Source of the DNA: an uncultured Bacteroidales bacterium
Lineage (GTDB): Bacteria > Bacteroidota > Bacteroidia > Bacteroidales > F082
Assembly (NCBI GenBank): GCA_900318085.1
Contig: ONJF01000021.1
Span: 1-64,000, forward strand
DNA: 64,000 nucleotides
Direction: 5' to 3'
Shown piece after piece: positions 1-8,854 of the stretch. Below the pieces are notes generated by a model. It saw nothing but the letters and a program-made list of their open reading frames with translations, ran no database searches and was not told the DNA's origin. A program made the position numbers and the translations under genes. Each line of letters opens with the position of its first letter. Position 1 is the first letter of the stretch.

Positions 1-765
1 ACGTTGCAAGGCCATCGGGTCCTTACGCAGGTCGATGCCGTTGTCCTTTTGGAACTCTTCGGCCAGCCAGTTGATGATGACTTCGTCGAAGTCGTCGCCG
101 CCGAGGTGGGTGTTACCGTTAGTCGACTTCACCTCAAACACGCCATCGCCCAATTCAAGGATGGAGATATCGAAGGTGCCGCCGCCGAGGTCGTACACAG
201 CGACTTTCACGTCGTTCTTTTTCTTGTCCAAGCCATAGGCCAAAGCAGCAGCCGTAGGCTCGTTGATGATACGGCGCACGGTCAAGCCGGCGATTTCGCC
301 AGCTTCCTTGGTGGCCTGACGCTGGGCGTCGTTGAAGTATGCAGGCACCGTGATGACGGCTTCCGAAACGGTTTGGCCGAGGAAGTCTTCAGCGGTCTTC
401 TTCATCTTTTGCAGCACCATGGCAGAGATTTCCTGCGGGGTGTATTGCTTGCCGTCGATGTCGATACGAGGCGTGTTGTTGGGGCCTTGCACGACTTTGT
501 AAGGCACACGGCGCATCTCGGCGCCTACCTTGTCGTAAGTCTCGCCCATGAAACGCTTGATGGAATAAACGGTACGCAGCGGGTTGGTGATGGCCTGACG
601 TTTGGCAGGCTCGCCGACCTTACGCTCACCGCTGTCGGTGATGGCGACCACGGAAGGAGTGGTGCGGTGGCCTTCGCTGTTGGCGATGACAACCGGCTCG
701 TTGCCTTCCATAACGGCCACACATGAGTTAGTTGTACCTAAATCGATACCAATGATCTTTGACAT
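1..765 (-). CDS. dnaK: DnaK (Hsp70 chaperone), N-terminal part, cut by window edge
   Basis: Cytosolic ATP-dependent chaperone that binds exposed hydrophobic segments of client proteins, working with DnaJ and GrpE. The 255 visible codons begin [20 protein letters not shown], the phosphate-1 signature of Hsp70. They continue through the actin-like nucleotide-binding domain, with the [10 protein letters not shown] phosphate-2 segment and the [12 protein letters not shown] stretch. The remainder of the ATPase domain and the substrate-binding domain lie outside the window. The start is fixed by the conserved [12 protein letters not shown] opening and by an AGGAG ribosome site 8 to 9 nt upstream on the minus strand. 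The gene is divergent from the M23 peptidase gene. I see no clear TAnnTTTG promoter or CIRCE-type inverted repeat in the 220 bp between them. Identification is secure. Confidence 0.97.
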   Translation of the reverse strand, partial: MSKIIGIDLGTTNSCVAVMEGNEPVVIANSEGHRTTPSVVAITDSGERKVGEPAKRQAITNPLRTVYSIKRFMGETYDKVGAEMRRVPYKVVQGPNNTPRIDIDGKQYTPQEISAMVLQKMKKTAEDFLGQTVSEAVITVPAYFNDAQRQATKEAGEIAGLTVRRIINEPTAAALAYGLDKKKNDVKVAVYDLGGGTFDISILELGDGVFEVKSTNGNTHLGGDDFDEVIINWLAEEFQKDNGIDLRKDPMALQR

Positions 766-923
766 AGTTTTGTTCTCCTATTTTTATTTGTTACTTGTTT
801 GTTGTCTAATCGGTGTTGCATAAGGATTGCAACGGCCTGCTCTTGTCAATCTTTATGCCAAACAAAAAAACTGACAAAATGGCAATAATCCATTTTTTCT
901 TGCGTTTTTCTCCCGTTATCCCC

Positions 924-953
924 TTGTCAGTTCAAGGGAATTTTGTACCTTTG
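924..953 (+). promoter_or_regulatory. Bacteroidota-type promoter for the M23/LysM gene
   Basis: A TTG (-33 element) at 924-926 is followed after 19 nt by TACCTTTG at 946-953, matching the TTG-N19-TAnnTTTG consensus of the Bacteroidota primary sigma factor. Transcription would start near 960, leaving a leader of about 30 nt before the ATG at 990. Confidence 0.6.
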
Positions 954-989
954 CACCCTTATTTTTCACTTTTAAAACCCATAAAAACT

Positions 990-2072
990 ATGAAGAGAAT
1001 ATCAGCCCTTATAATTTGCCTATTGTTGTCATCCCTCGCCTTCTCACAAGATAACGAAGGTTTTTTCAAACGCATCAGAAAATCGTTTACCGTTCACGAC
1101 ACCGTATATATATACATCCACGACAATGACACCATCGTCAACCTGGAAGACGACGATGAGGATGACGAGGAAGAAGACGAGGAATTCTCGGAAGGCATCG
1201 CCATCCCTATCGATACGCTCAATACCACCGACCGCTATACCAAGGTGGTGCTCTTCGACAACGGCACATGGCTGTACTATAATATGGAAAAGCCCGACAT
1301 CCCGGACTCGTTGAGCTATGACCACTGGGACACGGAGACCGTACACAGCTATCGCGACATCTCACTGAAAGACCTTCCCGATGAGGTGACGCTCCGCCTC
1401 GTCGACTCGGTGCATCGTTTCTGTATCCCGCATCCCGGCCCTGTCACCTCACAGTTCAAGTTCAGATGGCACCGTCCGCACCGTGGTGTCGACATCGGTC
1501 TGCACACTGGCGATGAGGTGTATGCCGCCTTCGACGGTATCGTGCGCGTGGCCCTGCCCACCTCCATGACTGGCGGTTACGGCAATGTACTTGTCGTGCG
1601 CCATGCGAACGGTTTGGAGACTTACTACGGCCATCTCTCCAAGTTCCTCGTCAAGAGCGGCGACGTCGTCAAAGCCGGCGAAGCCATCGGTTTAGGCGGC
1701 TCCACTGGACGCTCCACTGGGCCTCACCTCCACTTCGAGACGCGTTACATGGGTCAGTCGTTCGATCCCGAGCGCATCTTTGACCTCGAGAATGGCATGC
1801 TCCGCGACGAGATATTTGTACTGAAAAAGCACTATTTCAACATCAACTCACATTATGGCCAGACCGACGAACAGTCGCTGAGAGCCTCGCAGAAGGCACC
1901 GCAAGAGCAAGGCGGCAGCAAATCGAAGAAGGTCTACTACACCGTGAGGAAAGGCGACACGCTCAGCAGAATTGCCAAAAAACACGGCACCACCATTAAG
2001 AAGATTTGTCAGTTGAACGGCATCCGACAAAACAAGAAATTGCAAATCGGACAGAAGCTGAGAGTGAAGTAA
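990..2072 (+). CDS. Secreted M23 peptidoglycan endopeptidase with C-terminal LysM
   Basis: Predicted cell-wall hydrolase that cuts peptide cross-links in peptidoglycan. The 360-residue protein begins with a signal peptide (MKRISALIICLLLSSLAFSQ) and then a very acidic stretch rich in Asp/Glu near residues 48-63. The M23 (LytM) domain covers about residues 155-260, with the metal-binding pattern HRGVDIG and the HLHFE motif, so the zinc site looks intact. A LysM peptidoglycan-binding domain (YYTVRKGDTLSRIAKKHG) occupies the last 45 residues. The frame is open upstream to 813, but that would place the start ahead of the promoter at 924-953. The ATG at 990 gives a normal signal peptide and is chosen. 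A shared hairpin terminator separates it from lysS. Its cross-link target is not knowable from sequence. Confidence 0.9.
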   Translation: MKRISALIICLLLSSLAFSQDNEGFFKRIRKSFTVHDTVYIYIHDNDTIVNLEDDDEDDEEEDEEFSEGIAIPIDTLNTTDRYTKVVLFDNGTWLYYNMEKPDIPDSLSYDHWDTETVHSYRDISLKDLPDEVTLRLVDSVHRFCIPHPGPVTSQFKFRWHRPHRGVDIGLHTGDEVYAAFDGIVRVALPTSMTGGYGNVLVVRHANGLETYYGHLSKFLVKSGDVVKAGEAIGLGGSTGRSTGPHLHFETRYMGQSFDPERIFDLENGMLRDEIFVLKKHYFNINSHYGQTDEQSLRASQKAPQEQGGSKSKKVYYTVRKGDTLSRIAKKHGTTIKKICQLNGIRQNKKLQIGQKLRVK

Positions 2073-2076
2073 AAAC

Positions 2077-2110
2077 AAAACCCCGAAAGTCGCTTGGCTT
2101 TCGGGGTTTT
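2077..2110. terminator. Bidirectional intrinsic terminator
   Basis: A 13-bp perfect stem (2077-2089 with 2098-2110) has an 8-nt loop, with A-rich sequence on one side and a T-run on the other. It lies between the convergent M23 and lysS genes and can serve both strands. Confidence 0.8.
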
Positions 2111-2128
2111 TCTTTTCAACGCGCCGGC

Positions 2129-3841
2129 TTATTTCATCCAGGCCTCGACGTCCTCCAACTGCAAGGCGGGGATGTCGAGTTTGTTCTTCTTGCGCAAGCC
2201 GTTTAGCTTCTCGCGCAGGGCGGATGGCTTCTCGGCCTTCAGTTGCTCGATGGTGTTGTAGCCGTTGGTGAGCAACAGCGTCGCCCAAGTCTCGGCCATA
2301 CCCAAGGCCATAAAGTCTTCCTTGGTGGCGTTCTTCACAACCTTCTCGGGACGCATCATCGGGAACAGCAGCACCTCTTGGATGGTGGTCTGACCCGTCA
2401 GCAGCATCACGAAACGGTCGATGCCGATGCCCATGCCCGAAGTCGGGGGCATACCATATTCAAGCGCGCGCAGGAAGTCCTGGTCGATGAACATGGCCTC
2501 GTCGTCGCCGCGTTCGCTGAGTTTCATCTGCTCTTCGAAGCGTGCACGCTGGTCAATGGGATCGTTCAGCTCGGTGTAGGCGTTGGCCAGTTCCTTACCG
2601 TTGACCATCAGCTCAAAGCGCTCGGTCAGCTCGGGGTTGTTGCGGTGACGCTTGCATAGCGGCGACATCTCCACGGGATAGTCGGTGATGAAGGTGGGCT
2701 GGATGTAGGTGCCTTCACACTTCTCGCCGAAGATTTCGTCGATCAGTTTGCCTTTGCCCATCGTCTCGTCCACCTCGATGCCGAGTCGCTTGCACACCTC
2801 GCGCAGCTGGGCTTCGTCCATGCCTGTGATGTCGATGCCGGTCTTCTCCTTGATGGAGTCAATCATGGTGATGCGCTTGAAGGGACGCTTGAAGCTGATT
2901 TCGTTGTCGCCCACTTTCACGGTTTCCTTGCCCAAGACATCCATCACGCAGCGATGAATCATCTCTTCGGTGTAGTCCATCATCCAAAGGTAGTCCTTAT
3001 AGGCCACATAGATCTCAAGTCCCGTGAATTCAGGGTTATGGGTGCGGTCCATGCCCTCGTTGCGGAAGTTGCGCGAGAACTCATACACGCCCTCGAAGCC
3101 GCCCACGATGAGGCGCTTCAGGTAAAGCTCGTCGGCAATACGCAAGTACATCGGGATGTCCAAGGCGTTGTGGTGCGTGATGAAAGGACGCGCCGTGGCG
3201 CCGCCGGGGATGGCTTGCAGCACAGGGGTCTCCACCTCGAGATAGCCGCTCTCGTTGAAGAAACGGCGGATGCTGTCGATGATGCGGGTGCGGGCGATGA
3301 AGATGTCCTTCACCTTGTCGTTCACCACGAGGTCGACGTAACGCATACGGTAGCGCAGTTCGGGGTCGTTGAATTCGTCGTACTTCACGCCGTCTTTCTC
3401 TTTGACGATGGGCAGCGGCCTCAGCGACTTACTCAACACCGTCAGTTCCTTGACATGCACCGAGATTTCGCCCATCTGCGTGCGGAAGGCAAAGCCTTTC
3501 ACGCCGATGAAGTCGCCAATGTCGAGCAGGCGTTTGAACACCGTGTTATATAAGGTCTTGTCCTCCTCGGGGCAGATCTCGTCGCGCTTGATATACAGTT
3601 GGATGCGGCCTTTCGAGTCCTGCAGCTCGCAGAACGAGGCGGCGCCCATGATACGGCGGCTCATGATACGGCCAGCGAGGGTGACCTCTTGGAATTGGTC
3701 GGGGTTGTTGTCGTCAAATTGGTTGAGGATGTCCGTGGTGAACACGCTCACGGGGAACGCGGCCTGCGGATACGGGTTGATGCCGAGCTTATAGAGTTCG
3801 GCCAACGAATTTCTTCTGATTTGTTCCTGTTCGCTTAACAT
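2129..3841 (-). CDS. lysS: Lysyl-tRNA synthetase, class II
   Basis: Charges tRNA-Lys with lysine in the cytosol. The protein has 570 residues. An N-terminal OB-fold anticodon-binding domain (around residues 55-135, [14 protein letters not shown]) precedes the class II catalytic core. The core shows motif 2 ([16 protein letters not shown]) and motif 3 ([12 protein letters not shown]). About 70 residues follow motif 3, longer than the roughly 500-residue proteobacterial enzyme. The tail has a helix-hairpin-helix-like look and, from memory, is usual in Bacteroidales LysRS. The frame is open 23 codons upstream, but those codons cross the promoter box at 3861-3868, so [16 protein letters not shown] at 3841 is taken as the start. 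It is divergent from the delta' gene. Confidence 0.96.
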   Translation of the reverse strand: MLSEQEQIRRNSLAELYKLGINPYPQAAFPVSVFTTDILNQFDDNNPDQFQEVTLAGRIMSRRIMGAASFCELQDSKGRIQLYIKRDEICPEEDKTLYNTVFKRLLDIGDFIGVKGFAFRTQMGEISVHVKELTVLSKSLRPLPIVKEKDGVKYDEFNDPELRYRMRYVDLVVNDKVKDIFIARTRIIDSIRRFFNESGYLEVETPVLQAIPGGATARPFITHHNALDIPMYLRIADELYLKRLIVGGFEGVYEFSRNFRNEGMDRTHNPEFTGLEIYVAYKDYLWMMDYTEEMIHRCVMDVLGKETVKVGDNEISFKRPFKRITMIDSIKEKTGIDITGMDEAQLREVCKRLGIEVDETMGKGKLIDEIFGEKCEGTYIQPTFITDYPVEMSPLCKRHRNNPELTERFELMVNGKELANAYTELNDPIDQRARFEEQMKLSERGDDEAMFIDQDFLRALEYGMPPTSGMGIGIDRFVMLLTGQTTIQEVLLFPMMRPEKVVKNATKEDFMALGMAETWATLLLTNGYNTIEQLKAEKPSALREKLNGLRKKNKLDIPALQLEDVEAWMK

Positions 3842-3860
3842 GATGCGTTGAAATTTGCCG

Positions 3861-3868
3861 CAAAGGTA
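3861..3868 (-). promoter_or_regulatory. -7 box for lysS
   Basis: Reads TACCTTTG on the minus strand, 20 nt upstream of the chosen lysS ATG. No convincing -33 TTG is visible at the right distance. A very short leader is implied. Confidence 0.5.
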
Positions 3869-3889
3869 CGACTTTTTGGGACAAATTTG

Positions 3890-3897
3890 TATTTTTG
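3890..3897 (+). promoter_or_regulatory. -7 box for the delta' gene
   Basis: Reads TATTTTTG followed by GCG, 32 nt upstream of the ATG at 3929. It lies back to back with the lysS promoter in an 87-bp divergent intergenic region. Confidence 0.5.
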
Positions 3898-3928
3898 CGA
3901 CGCATTTCAAACGATTTCATCACAAGGA

Positions 3929-5062
3929 ATGAGATTCAGCGACGTCATCGGCCAAAGCGCCATTAAACAAAGGCTTATCCAGAGTGTGAGGGAAAACCAT
4001 GTCTCTCATGCCCAACTCTTTCTAGGTCCTGCCGGAAGTGGCAAGCTGCCTTTGGCCTTGGCTTACGCCCAATATATCCTCTGTCCGAACCGCACCGAGA
4101 CCGATAGCTGCGGCGTGTGCCCCACCTGTCAAAAAATGCAGAAACTGGTGCATCCCGATTTGCATTTCGTGGTGCCTACGGCAACTACAAAGAAGATCAA
4201 GAGCAATCCCGAGTCGGACCTCTTTATGGAGGAATGGCGCGAGTATGTCATTCAGAATCAAGGGTATGTCGACACTTCGAGTTGGTACACCTTCCTTGAT
4301 GTGGAAAACAAGCAGGGCTATATGTCGGTGCGCGACGCGGCCTCTCTGCTGCGTAAGTTAAGCATGAAGTCTTACGAGGGCGAATATAAGATCGCTATCA
4401 TCTGGATGGCGGAGAAGATGCGCGTCGACACGGCCAACAAACTGTTGAAACTCCTTGAGGAGCCGCCCGAGAAGACCGTCTTCCTCCTCATCGCAGAGGA
4501 CCAAGAAGAACTGCTGGCCACCATCAAGTCGCGGACTGTGCTGGTGAAGATCCCGTCTATTGATACCAACGAGATTGAAAAGGCTTTGGTGGAACGCCTC
4601 GGATGTGCTGAACAACAAGCCCACAATGCAGCGATGATTTCGGAAGGTGACTGGAACACCGCCCGCCATTCCATCTGGGAATCGGAAGACCGCACCTACT
4701 TTTTCACCACCTTCCAGCAATGGATGCGTCTTTGTTTCCGCGCAGCCTATTCCGAGTTGATCGACTTCTCGGGCAACATCAAGGGCATAGGGCGTGAGAA
4801 ACAAAAAGAATTGCTGAACTACGGCTTGCGTATCATCCGCAATTCGCTGCTGTTCAACAACAACCTAGCGGACATCGTCATGCTGCCCGAGGACGAAAAG
4901 GTGTTCAACTCGAAGTTTGCGCCTTTTGTCAATCCTGCCAATCTGGCACAAATCGCCAATCTCTTCGAGGAGGCCATCCGCCAAATCGAGCGTAACGGCT
5001 ATGCACCGCTCATCTTCACGGATGTGAGCTTCAAGATGATAGGTTTGTTGAAGAAGAAATAG
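3929..5062 (+). CDS. holB: DNA polymerase III clamp-loader subunit delta'
   Basis: Component of the replicative clamp loader that places the beta clamp on primed DNA. The protein has 377 residues with an AAA+ fold. It starts MRFSDVIGQSAIKQRLIQSV, and a P-loop-like GPAGSGKL lies near residue 32. The residue after the Lys is Leu rather than Ser/Thr, in keeping with the ATP-silent delta' subunit. A zinc-binding cysteine cluster (CGVCPTC) follows near residue 65. A sensor-1 region with the SRT signature (ATIKSRTVLVKIP) comes later. An alternative upstream start (3848) would overlap the promoter, so 3929 is used; AAGG precedes the ATG. DnaX (tau/gamma) is unlikely because the protein is short and lacks a canonical Walker A. 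It is convergent with the DUF4340 gene 2 nt away. Confidence 0.88.
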   Translation: MRFSDVIGQSAIKQRLIQSVRENHVSHAQLFLGPAGSGKLPLALAYAQYILCPNRTETDSCGVCPTCQKMQKLVHPDLHFVVPTATTKKIKSNPESDLFMEEWREYVIQNQGYVDTSSWYTFLDVENKQGYMSVRDAASLLRKLSMKSYEGEYKIAIIWMAEKMRVDTANKLLKLLEEPPEKTVFLLIAEDQEELLATIKSRTVLVKIPSIDTNEIEKALVERLGCAEQQAHNAAMISEGDWNTARHSIWESEDRTYFFTTFQQWMRLCFRAAYSELIDFSGNIKGIGREKQKELLNYGLRIIRNSLLFNNNLADIVMLPEDEKVFNSKFAPFVNPANLAQIANLFEEAIRQIERNGYAPLIFTDVSFKMIGLLKKK

Positions 5063-5064
5063 AT

Positions 5065-6177
5065 TTACTCGTAAACCTCCACGGTTCCCATCTCAAACTG
5101 GATGGGGTGGCCAGCTTCATAGTACCGCACATCATGCAGCACCTTGTCGAAGACATAGTTCTGGATGAGGACGAAGTCCTTGCCGTCGTTGACGAGGGCA
5201 TACATACGGTCGCGGTCAACATCGCCGAGTTCCCCACCCATGTCGGTCACGCCATTTAACACCAATTTCCGGAAGGTCCTCATGTCCTGCTTGTTGCCGT
5301 CCTTGTCGGTCACGACGACATAGTGCACATAAGGCGAACCCGTGATGGAGTCGATGCGCTCCTGCGGGAGCGTGTTGTTAAACAAGGCCTCGAAGCGGAG
5401 GTCACCAAACGACGATAGGAGGTTGATGACTTTCAGCGTGTCGTAAGGCAGCTCTTGGTGGTCGGAGAGACGCGTAAGCTTGTATTGGTGCTTGCCCATA
5501 TTCTCAATGGCAAATCCTCCCTCGGGGTCTTCGTTGAATTCGACGGTAACCGACTGTATGTCGGCCAAATTCTCATGGAAGATGGTATGGTCGCGCCAGT
5601 CGTCGGGGTTGGCGGTGAAACGCGTGGTGATGAAGCCACGGAAACTGGGGATATAGACAATATAGGCATTGTCGGCGCCTTCCATCAGCATGAAGGTTCC
5701 GCTGCTGTCCATGGTGGCGTCGCCCACATAAAAGACCTTGGTGCGCTTCTCATGGTAGAACAGTTTGACCTTATCGAACAAATTGATGCGCGGCACCCAT
5801 TGGTAGATCTCCACCTTGGTGCTCTGCGAGGCCAACTGCTTGACAATGTTGTCGTGACTGGCTCTCGAGACAGGCATCTTGACACGCACCTTATACAAGG
5901 TGGTCAGCAGATACTGCACCTGCTTGGAATGGGCCTTATAGGTACCATTGAGGGTCCACCCATCGCCTTGTCTTTCAAGCAATGACTCACGATCGCGGCG
6001 GTCGGCCAGATAGACCTTGGTGACGGAGGCAGTGTCCCACACGGTGAAGTCGGCACCTTTGCTCCTACTCTTGCCGATGGGACCCGACGAATGGTAGAAA
6101 TAGTTGGCCAAGGCAATGCCAGCGATGGCTGCCAATATGATGACAATTACGATTATGGCTCTGTTATTCTTTTTCAT
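5065..6177 (-). CDS. DUF4340-type membrane-anchored protein of the gldFG operon
   Basis: 370-residue protein with one N-terminal transmembrane helix (IIVIVIILAAIAGIALANYF) and a large periplasmic region. The region resembles the DUF4340 family: a repeated mixed alpha/beta layout with the FTVWDTASVTKVYLADRRD opening and a central segment around DWRDHTIF. It lies 6 nt downstream of gldG in the same direction. DUF4340 proteins are often found beside ABC-2 permeases and GldG-like auxiliary proteins, so an accessory role in that complex is inferred. No enzymatic motif is seen. The biochemical function is unknown. Confidence 0.75.
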   Translation of the reverse strand: MKKNNRAIIVIVIILAAIAGIALANYFYHSSGPIGKSRSKGADFTVWDTASVTKVYLADRRDRESLLERQGDGWTLNGTYKAHSKQVQYLLTTLYKVRVKMPVSRASHDNIVKQLASQSTKVEIYQWVPRINLFDKVKLFYHEKRTKVFYVGDATMDSSGTFMLMEGADNAYIVYIPSFRGFITTRFTANPDDWRDHTIFHENLADIQSVTVEFNEDPEGGFAIENMGKHQYKLTRLSDHQELPYDTLKVINLLSSFGDLRFEALFNNTLPQERIDSITGSPYVHYVVVTDKDGNKQDMRTFRKLVLNGVTDMGGELGDVDRDRMYALVNDGKDFVLIQNYVFDKVLHDVRYYEAGHPIQFEMGTVEVYE

Positions 6178-6183
6178 TGCGTT

Positions 6184-7941
6184 TTATGCTTTCGTTTTTC
6201 TACTGTATTTCACTTTTCTGATGAGCGACATGACGAAGCCCAAAATGACGATAAGCGCGATGGGCACCAAGGTATTGACCACCTGCCAAGTCACTCTTTG
6301 TTTGCTCACCTTGGTCGGGTCGAGGAGGCGCACCTTGAGCTCGCGCGAGCGTATGTCGACCAAACCCTCTCCGTCGACGAGGTAGCTGATGCAGTTCTCG
6401 ATGAATTCCTTGTTGGCGTAGGTGATTTGCGTAAACTGGTCGAAACCCAACGGCAGGGGCTGGCGTGTCCTGATGTCGATTTGGTTGCGTATGATGTCGC
6501 CGTCGGTCACCACGATCATGGCGGTCGGCTTGCTCGTCTCCATAAAGTCGGTGGCCTGGTCATCCATAATCTCCTGCGGGATGCGGTTGGCATAGAGCGA
6601 GGTGAAGGTGCCTTTCAAGAGATAGGCCACGGTCTTGCCTTTCGTGCTGAACATCCGCTGGTCGGGCGTCTGCCGCAGCATGGCCAAGGTGATGAAGACG
6701 GGTGCACCCGACACCTTGGTGTAGTCGCTGGTCTTGAGCAGCGGGATCTGTTCGATGTCATCGGCCGAGGTGGTGGCATCCATCGAGCTGACAAAGTCGG
6801 CCTTGATGGCGTTCATGTTGCGCACCATGGGATGGTCGGAGGCGGCTTGCAGCAAGGGGAAGTAATACCAACGGAAATACTCCAAGCGGGCTTGTCCGCC
6901 CACCTGTCCCGTGCGAATGGGCAGGGCGGCACATGTCAAGTCGAGGAGAAGGTCGCGGTTGAGGCGCACGCCATATTTGAAGAGCATGTCGTCCAAGTTG
7001 AGGTCCTGCTCGATGCCCACAGTCGACTCCTGACTCTGCAGGCTGTCCATAGTGGCGAAGACGGGCTCGACGAGCCACAGCACCTTACCGCCATGCATGA
7101 TGTATTGGTCGATGAGGAACTTGTCGCGCTCATCAAAGGCCTGCGTAGGCTTGGCGATGATGATGGCATCGTACGACGGGAAGGCACTCACATCGCGGGT
7201 GGTGTCCTGCGTGCGGTGGATGAGGGCATCAATCTTGCCGTCAATCTCGAGGCGAACCACATTATAGTTCTGCGACAGCGACTTCGTGATGTCGTACACA
7301 TCCTGCTCGCCGAGTTCGCCATGGCCTTCCACAAAGGCGATGTTGGGTTTCATCAGTCGGGTCACTTTCTTCACCGCGTCAATAAGACGGAACTCGAGGT
7401 TCTGCATCGAGGCGTTGAGGGCCTCGTCGTCCGACTGGCCCACCTGGTTCTCCAACAATTCGATGGCAATCTCGGTATTGTTGCGGTAGCTCACCAAGGC
7501 GCCCGGCCAGATGACCATCTGCTTCGACGAGCCGTCGCTGTTCTGCACATTGAGGTCGGTCGGCTTCAGCCCTGCCTGATACAACTGCTTGTAGGTCTCC
7601 ATGATTTCGGCCTCCTCGCCACTCTCGGCAGGGTTGATGAACTCATAGTCGATATACTTGGAGTAGGCACGGAACTCATCGAGCATCTCCTTGGTCTCAC
7701 GGCGCAGCTTCTTGAAACCTGCCGGGAAGTCACCGTCGAGATAGACCTTGAAATAGACATAGTCGTCAAGGTCGTTGAGAATCTCCTTCGTCGTGGGCGA
7801 AAGGGTATAGCGTTTCTCGCTTGTCAAGTCGAAGCGGGTGAACAGGAAGGAACCTGCCACATTGATGACGGCGACTACGGCCACCAGGATGATAAAGGCG
7901 AATATTTGTCTTTTTTTCAGACTCTTGCGTTTGTTTTCCAT
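6184..7941 (-). CDS. gldG: GldG, ABC transporter auxiliary (substrate-binding-like) protein
   Basis: 585-residue inner-membrane protein with an N-terminal helix (FAFIILVAVVAVINVAGSFL), a long periplasmic ABC-transporter-auxiliary domain, and a C-terminal helix (VPIALIVILGFVMSLI). The opening (RFDLTSEKRYTLSP near residue 36) is typical of GldG. In Flavobacterium, GldA-GldF-GldG form an ABC transporter needed for gliding. In non-gliding Bacteroidales the role is less clear. An ATG at 7962 overlapping gldF is possible, but the ATG at 7941 has a perfect AGGAGG placed 8 nt ahead, so 7941 is chosen. The ATPase GldA is not in the window; in known genomes it is commonly encoded elsewhere. Confidence 0.9.
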   Translation of the reverse strand: MENKRKSLKKRQIFAFIILVAVVAVINVAGSFLFTRFDLTSEKRYTLSPTTKEILNDLDDYVYFKVYLDGDFPAGFKKLRRETKEMLDEFRAYSKYIDYEFINPAESGEEAEIMETYKQLYQAGLKPTDLNVQNSDGSSKQMVIWPGALVSYRNNTEIAIELLENQVGQSDDEALNASMQNLEFRLIDAVKKVTRLMKPNIAFVEGHGELGEQDVYDITKSLSQNYNVVRLEIDGKIDALIHRTQDTTRDVSAFPSYDAIIIAKPTQAFDERDKFLIDQYIMHGGKVLWLVEPVFATMDSLQSQESTVGIEQDLNLDDMLFKYGVRLNRDLLLDLTCAALPIRTGQVGGQARLEYFRWYYFPLLQAASDHPMVRNMNAIKADFVSSMDATTSADDIEQIPLLKTSDYTKVSGAPVFITLAMLRQTPDQRMFSTKGKTVAYLLKGTFTSLYANRIPQEIMDDQATDFMETSKPTAMIVVTDGDIIRNQIDIRTRQPLPLGFDQFTQITYANKEFIENCISYLVDGEGLVDIRSRELKVRLLDPTKVSKQRVTWQVVNTLVPIALIVILGFVMSLIRKVKYSRKTKA

Positions 7942-7955
7942 CACTCTATCCTCCT

Positions 7956-8687
7956 TTACCATTTACGACTTGATAACACCAGTTTCGTCGCACCGAGAAA
8001 CAGTGCTATGACACTCAAGAAATACAAAACATCACGTGTGTCGACCACGCCGCGGCTCAACGAACTATAGTGGGTGCTCATGCCCAGCTGTTGGATGAAC
8101 AAATCGAAAGAACCAAACAGCGACAGCGAGTAGATGAACTCGAAGCCGATGAAGAGGAATCCACAGAGGAACACAGAGAGGATAAAGGCCAGGATCTGGT
8201 TGTTGGTCAGCGAACTACAGAAGATACCGATGCTGACGAAGCTGGAGCTTAACAGAAACAGGCCGATATAGGAGCCCCAGATGCCACCGCTGTCGAGGTT
8301 GCCCATAGGCATGCCGAGACGGTAGACCGAGAAATAATAGATGAAGGTAGGGATGAGGGCCAGCAACACGAGGGCCACACCAGCGAGGAACTTGGCCCAG
8401 ATGATCTGCCAGTCCGACAAAGGCTTGGTGGCAAGCATCTCGATGGTGCCCGTGCGGTTCTCCTCGGCAAAGCTGCGCATGGTGACGGCGGGCACGAGGA
8501 AGAGGAACACCCAAGGGGCGAGGATGAAGAGGCTATCGAGGTTGGCATAGCCGAAGTTCAGCAGGTTGAAGTCGCTTTGGAACACCCAAAGGAACAGCCC
8601 CGTGATGAGCAGAAACACCACGATGACCATGATGCCGATCAACGAGCTGAGGAAGTTGCTGATTTCTTTCTTGAAGAGGGCGTACAT
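7956..8687 (-). CDS. gldF: GldF, ABC-2 type permease
   Basis: 243-residue integral membrane protein with six hydrophobic segments, matching ABC-2 permeases of the GldF type. The conserved MRSFAEENRTGTIEMLATKPLSDW region, the signature coupling segment of this family, sits after the second helix. It starts the operon gldF-gldG-DUF4340; a -7 box lies 45 nt upstream. The stop lies 14 nt ahead of the gldG start. The transported substrate is not known for the family. Identification is secure from sequence and gene order. Confidence 0.92.
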   Translation of the reverse strand: MYALFKKEISNFLSSLIGIMVIVVFLLITGLFLWVFQSDFNLLNFGYANLDSLFILAPWVFLFLVPAVTMRSFAEENRTGTIEMLATKPLSDWQIIWAKFLAGVALVLLALIPTFIYYFSVYRLGMPMGNLDSGGIWGSYIGLFLLSSSFVSIGIFCSSLTNNQILAFILSVFLCGFLFIGFEFIYSLSLFGSFDLFIQQLGMSTHYSSLSRGVVDTRDVLYFLSVIALFLGATKLVLSSRKW

Positions 8688-8731
8688 ACGCGTATTTGAT
8701 TTAACTTCGTTGATTCTTTCGAATTGGGGTG

Positions 8732-8739
8732 CAAAGATA
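8732..8739 (-). promoter_or_regulatory. -7 box for gldF operon
   Basis: Minus-strand TATCTTTG followed by GCACC, a strong match to TAnnTTTG, 45 nt upstream of the gldF start. Confidence 0.5.
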
Positions 8740-8750
8740 GTGTTTTTTTG

Positions 8751-8778
8751 GTTTAGAGTTTAGAGTTTAGAGTTTAGA
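8751..8778. repeat. Tandem heptamer repeat (GTTTAGA)x4
   Basis: Four exact tandem copies of GTTTAGA just upstream of the gldF promoter. Related, less regular copies occur at 34317-34345 near trxB. It looks like a simple-sequence tract that could vary in copy number. Confidence 0.8.
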
Positions 8779-8811
8779 GGGGTTGAAAGTTGAGAAAAGA
8801 AGCTATAAAAA

Positions 8812-8841
8812 GAGCCGCGACGCAAGTCGCGGCTCAATTTT
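8812..8841 (-). terminator. Intrinsic terminator of the giant FN3 gene
   Basis: A perfect 10-bp GC-rich stem (8812-8821 with 8826-8835) has a 4-nt loop. On the minus strand it is followed by a run of five T. It lies 13 nt past the stop of the 3872-codon gene. Confidence 0.85.
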
Positions 8842-8854
8842 CACCTCATTGGTC

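Noticed and set aside
3929-5062. DnaX (tau/gamma) identity
   Set aside because: Too short, Walker A lacks the Ser/Thr after Lys, and the cysteine pattern and divergence fit the delta' subunit better.
6091-8070. Large open frame of 659 codons on the plus strand
   Set aside because: It lies antisense to gldG, which has clear family features, an AGGAGG start and operon context. Its protein is rich in His/Val/Asp with no domains, as expected of an antisense shadow.
8751-8778. Regulatory operator made of GTTTAGA repeats
   Set aside because: Simple-sequence tract, also found irregularly near trxB on the other side of the promoter. Position is not consistent, so no operator is claimed.
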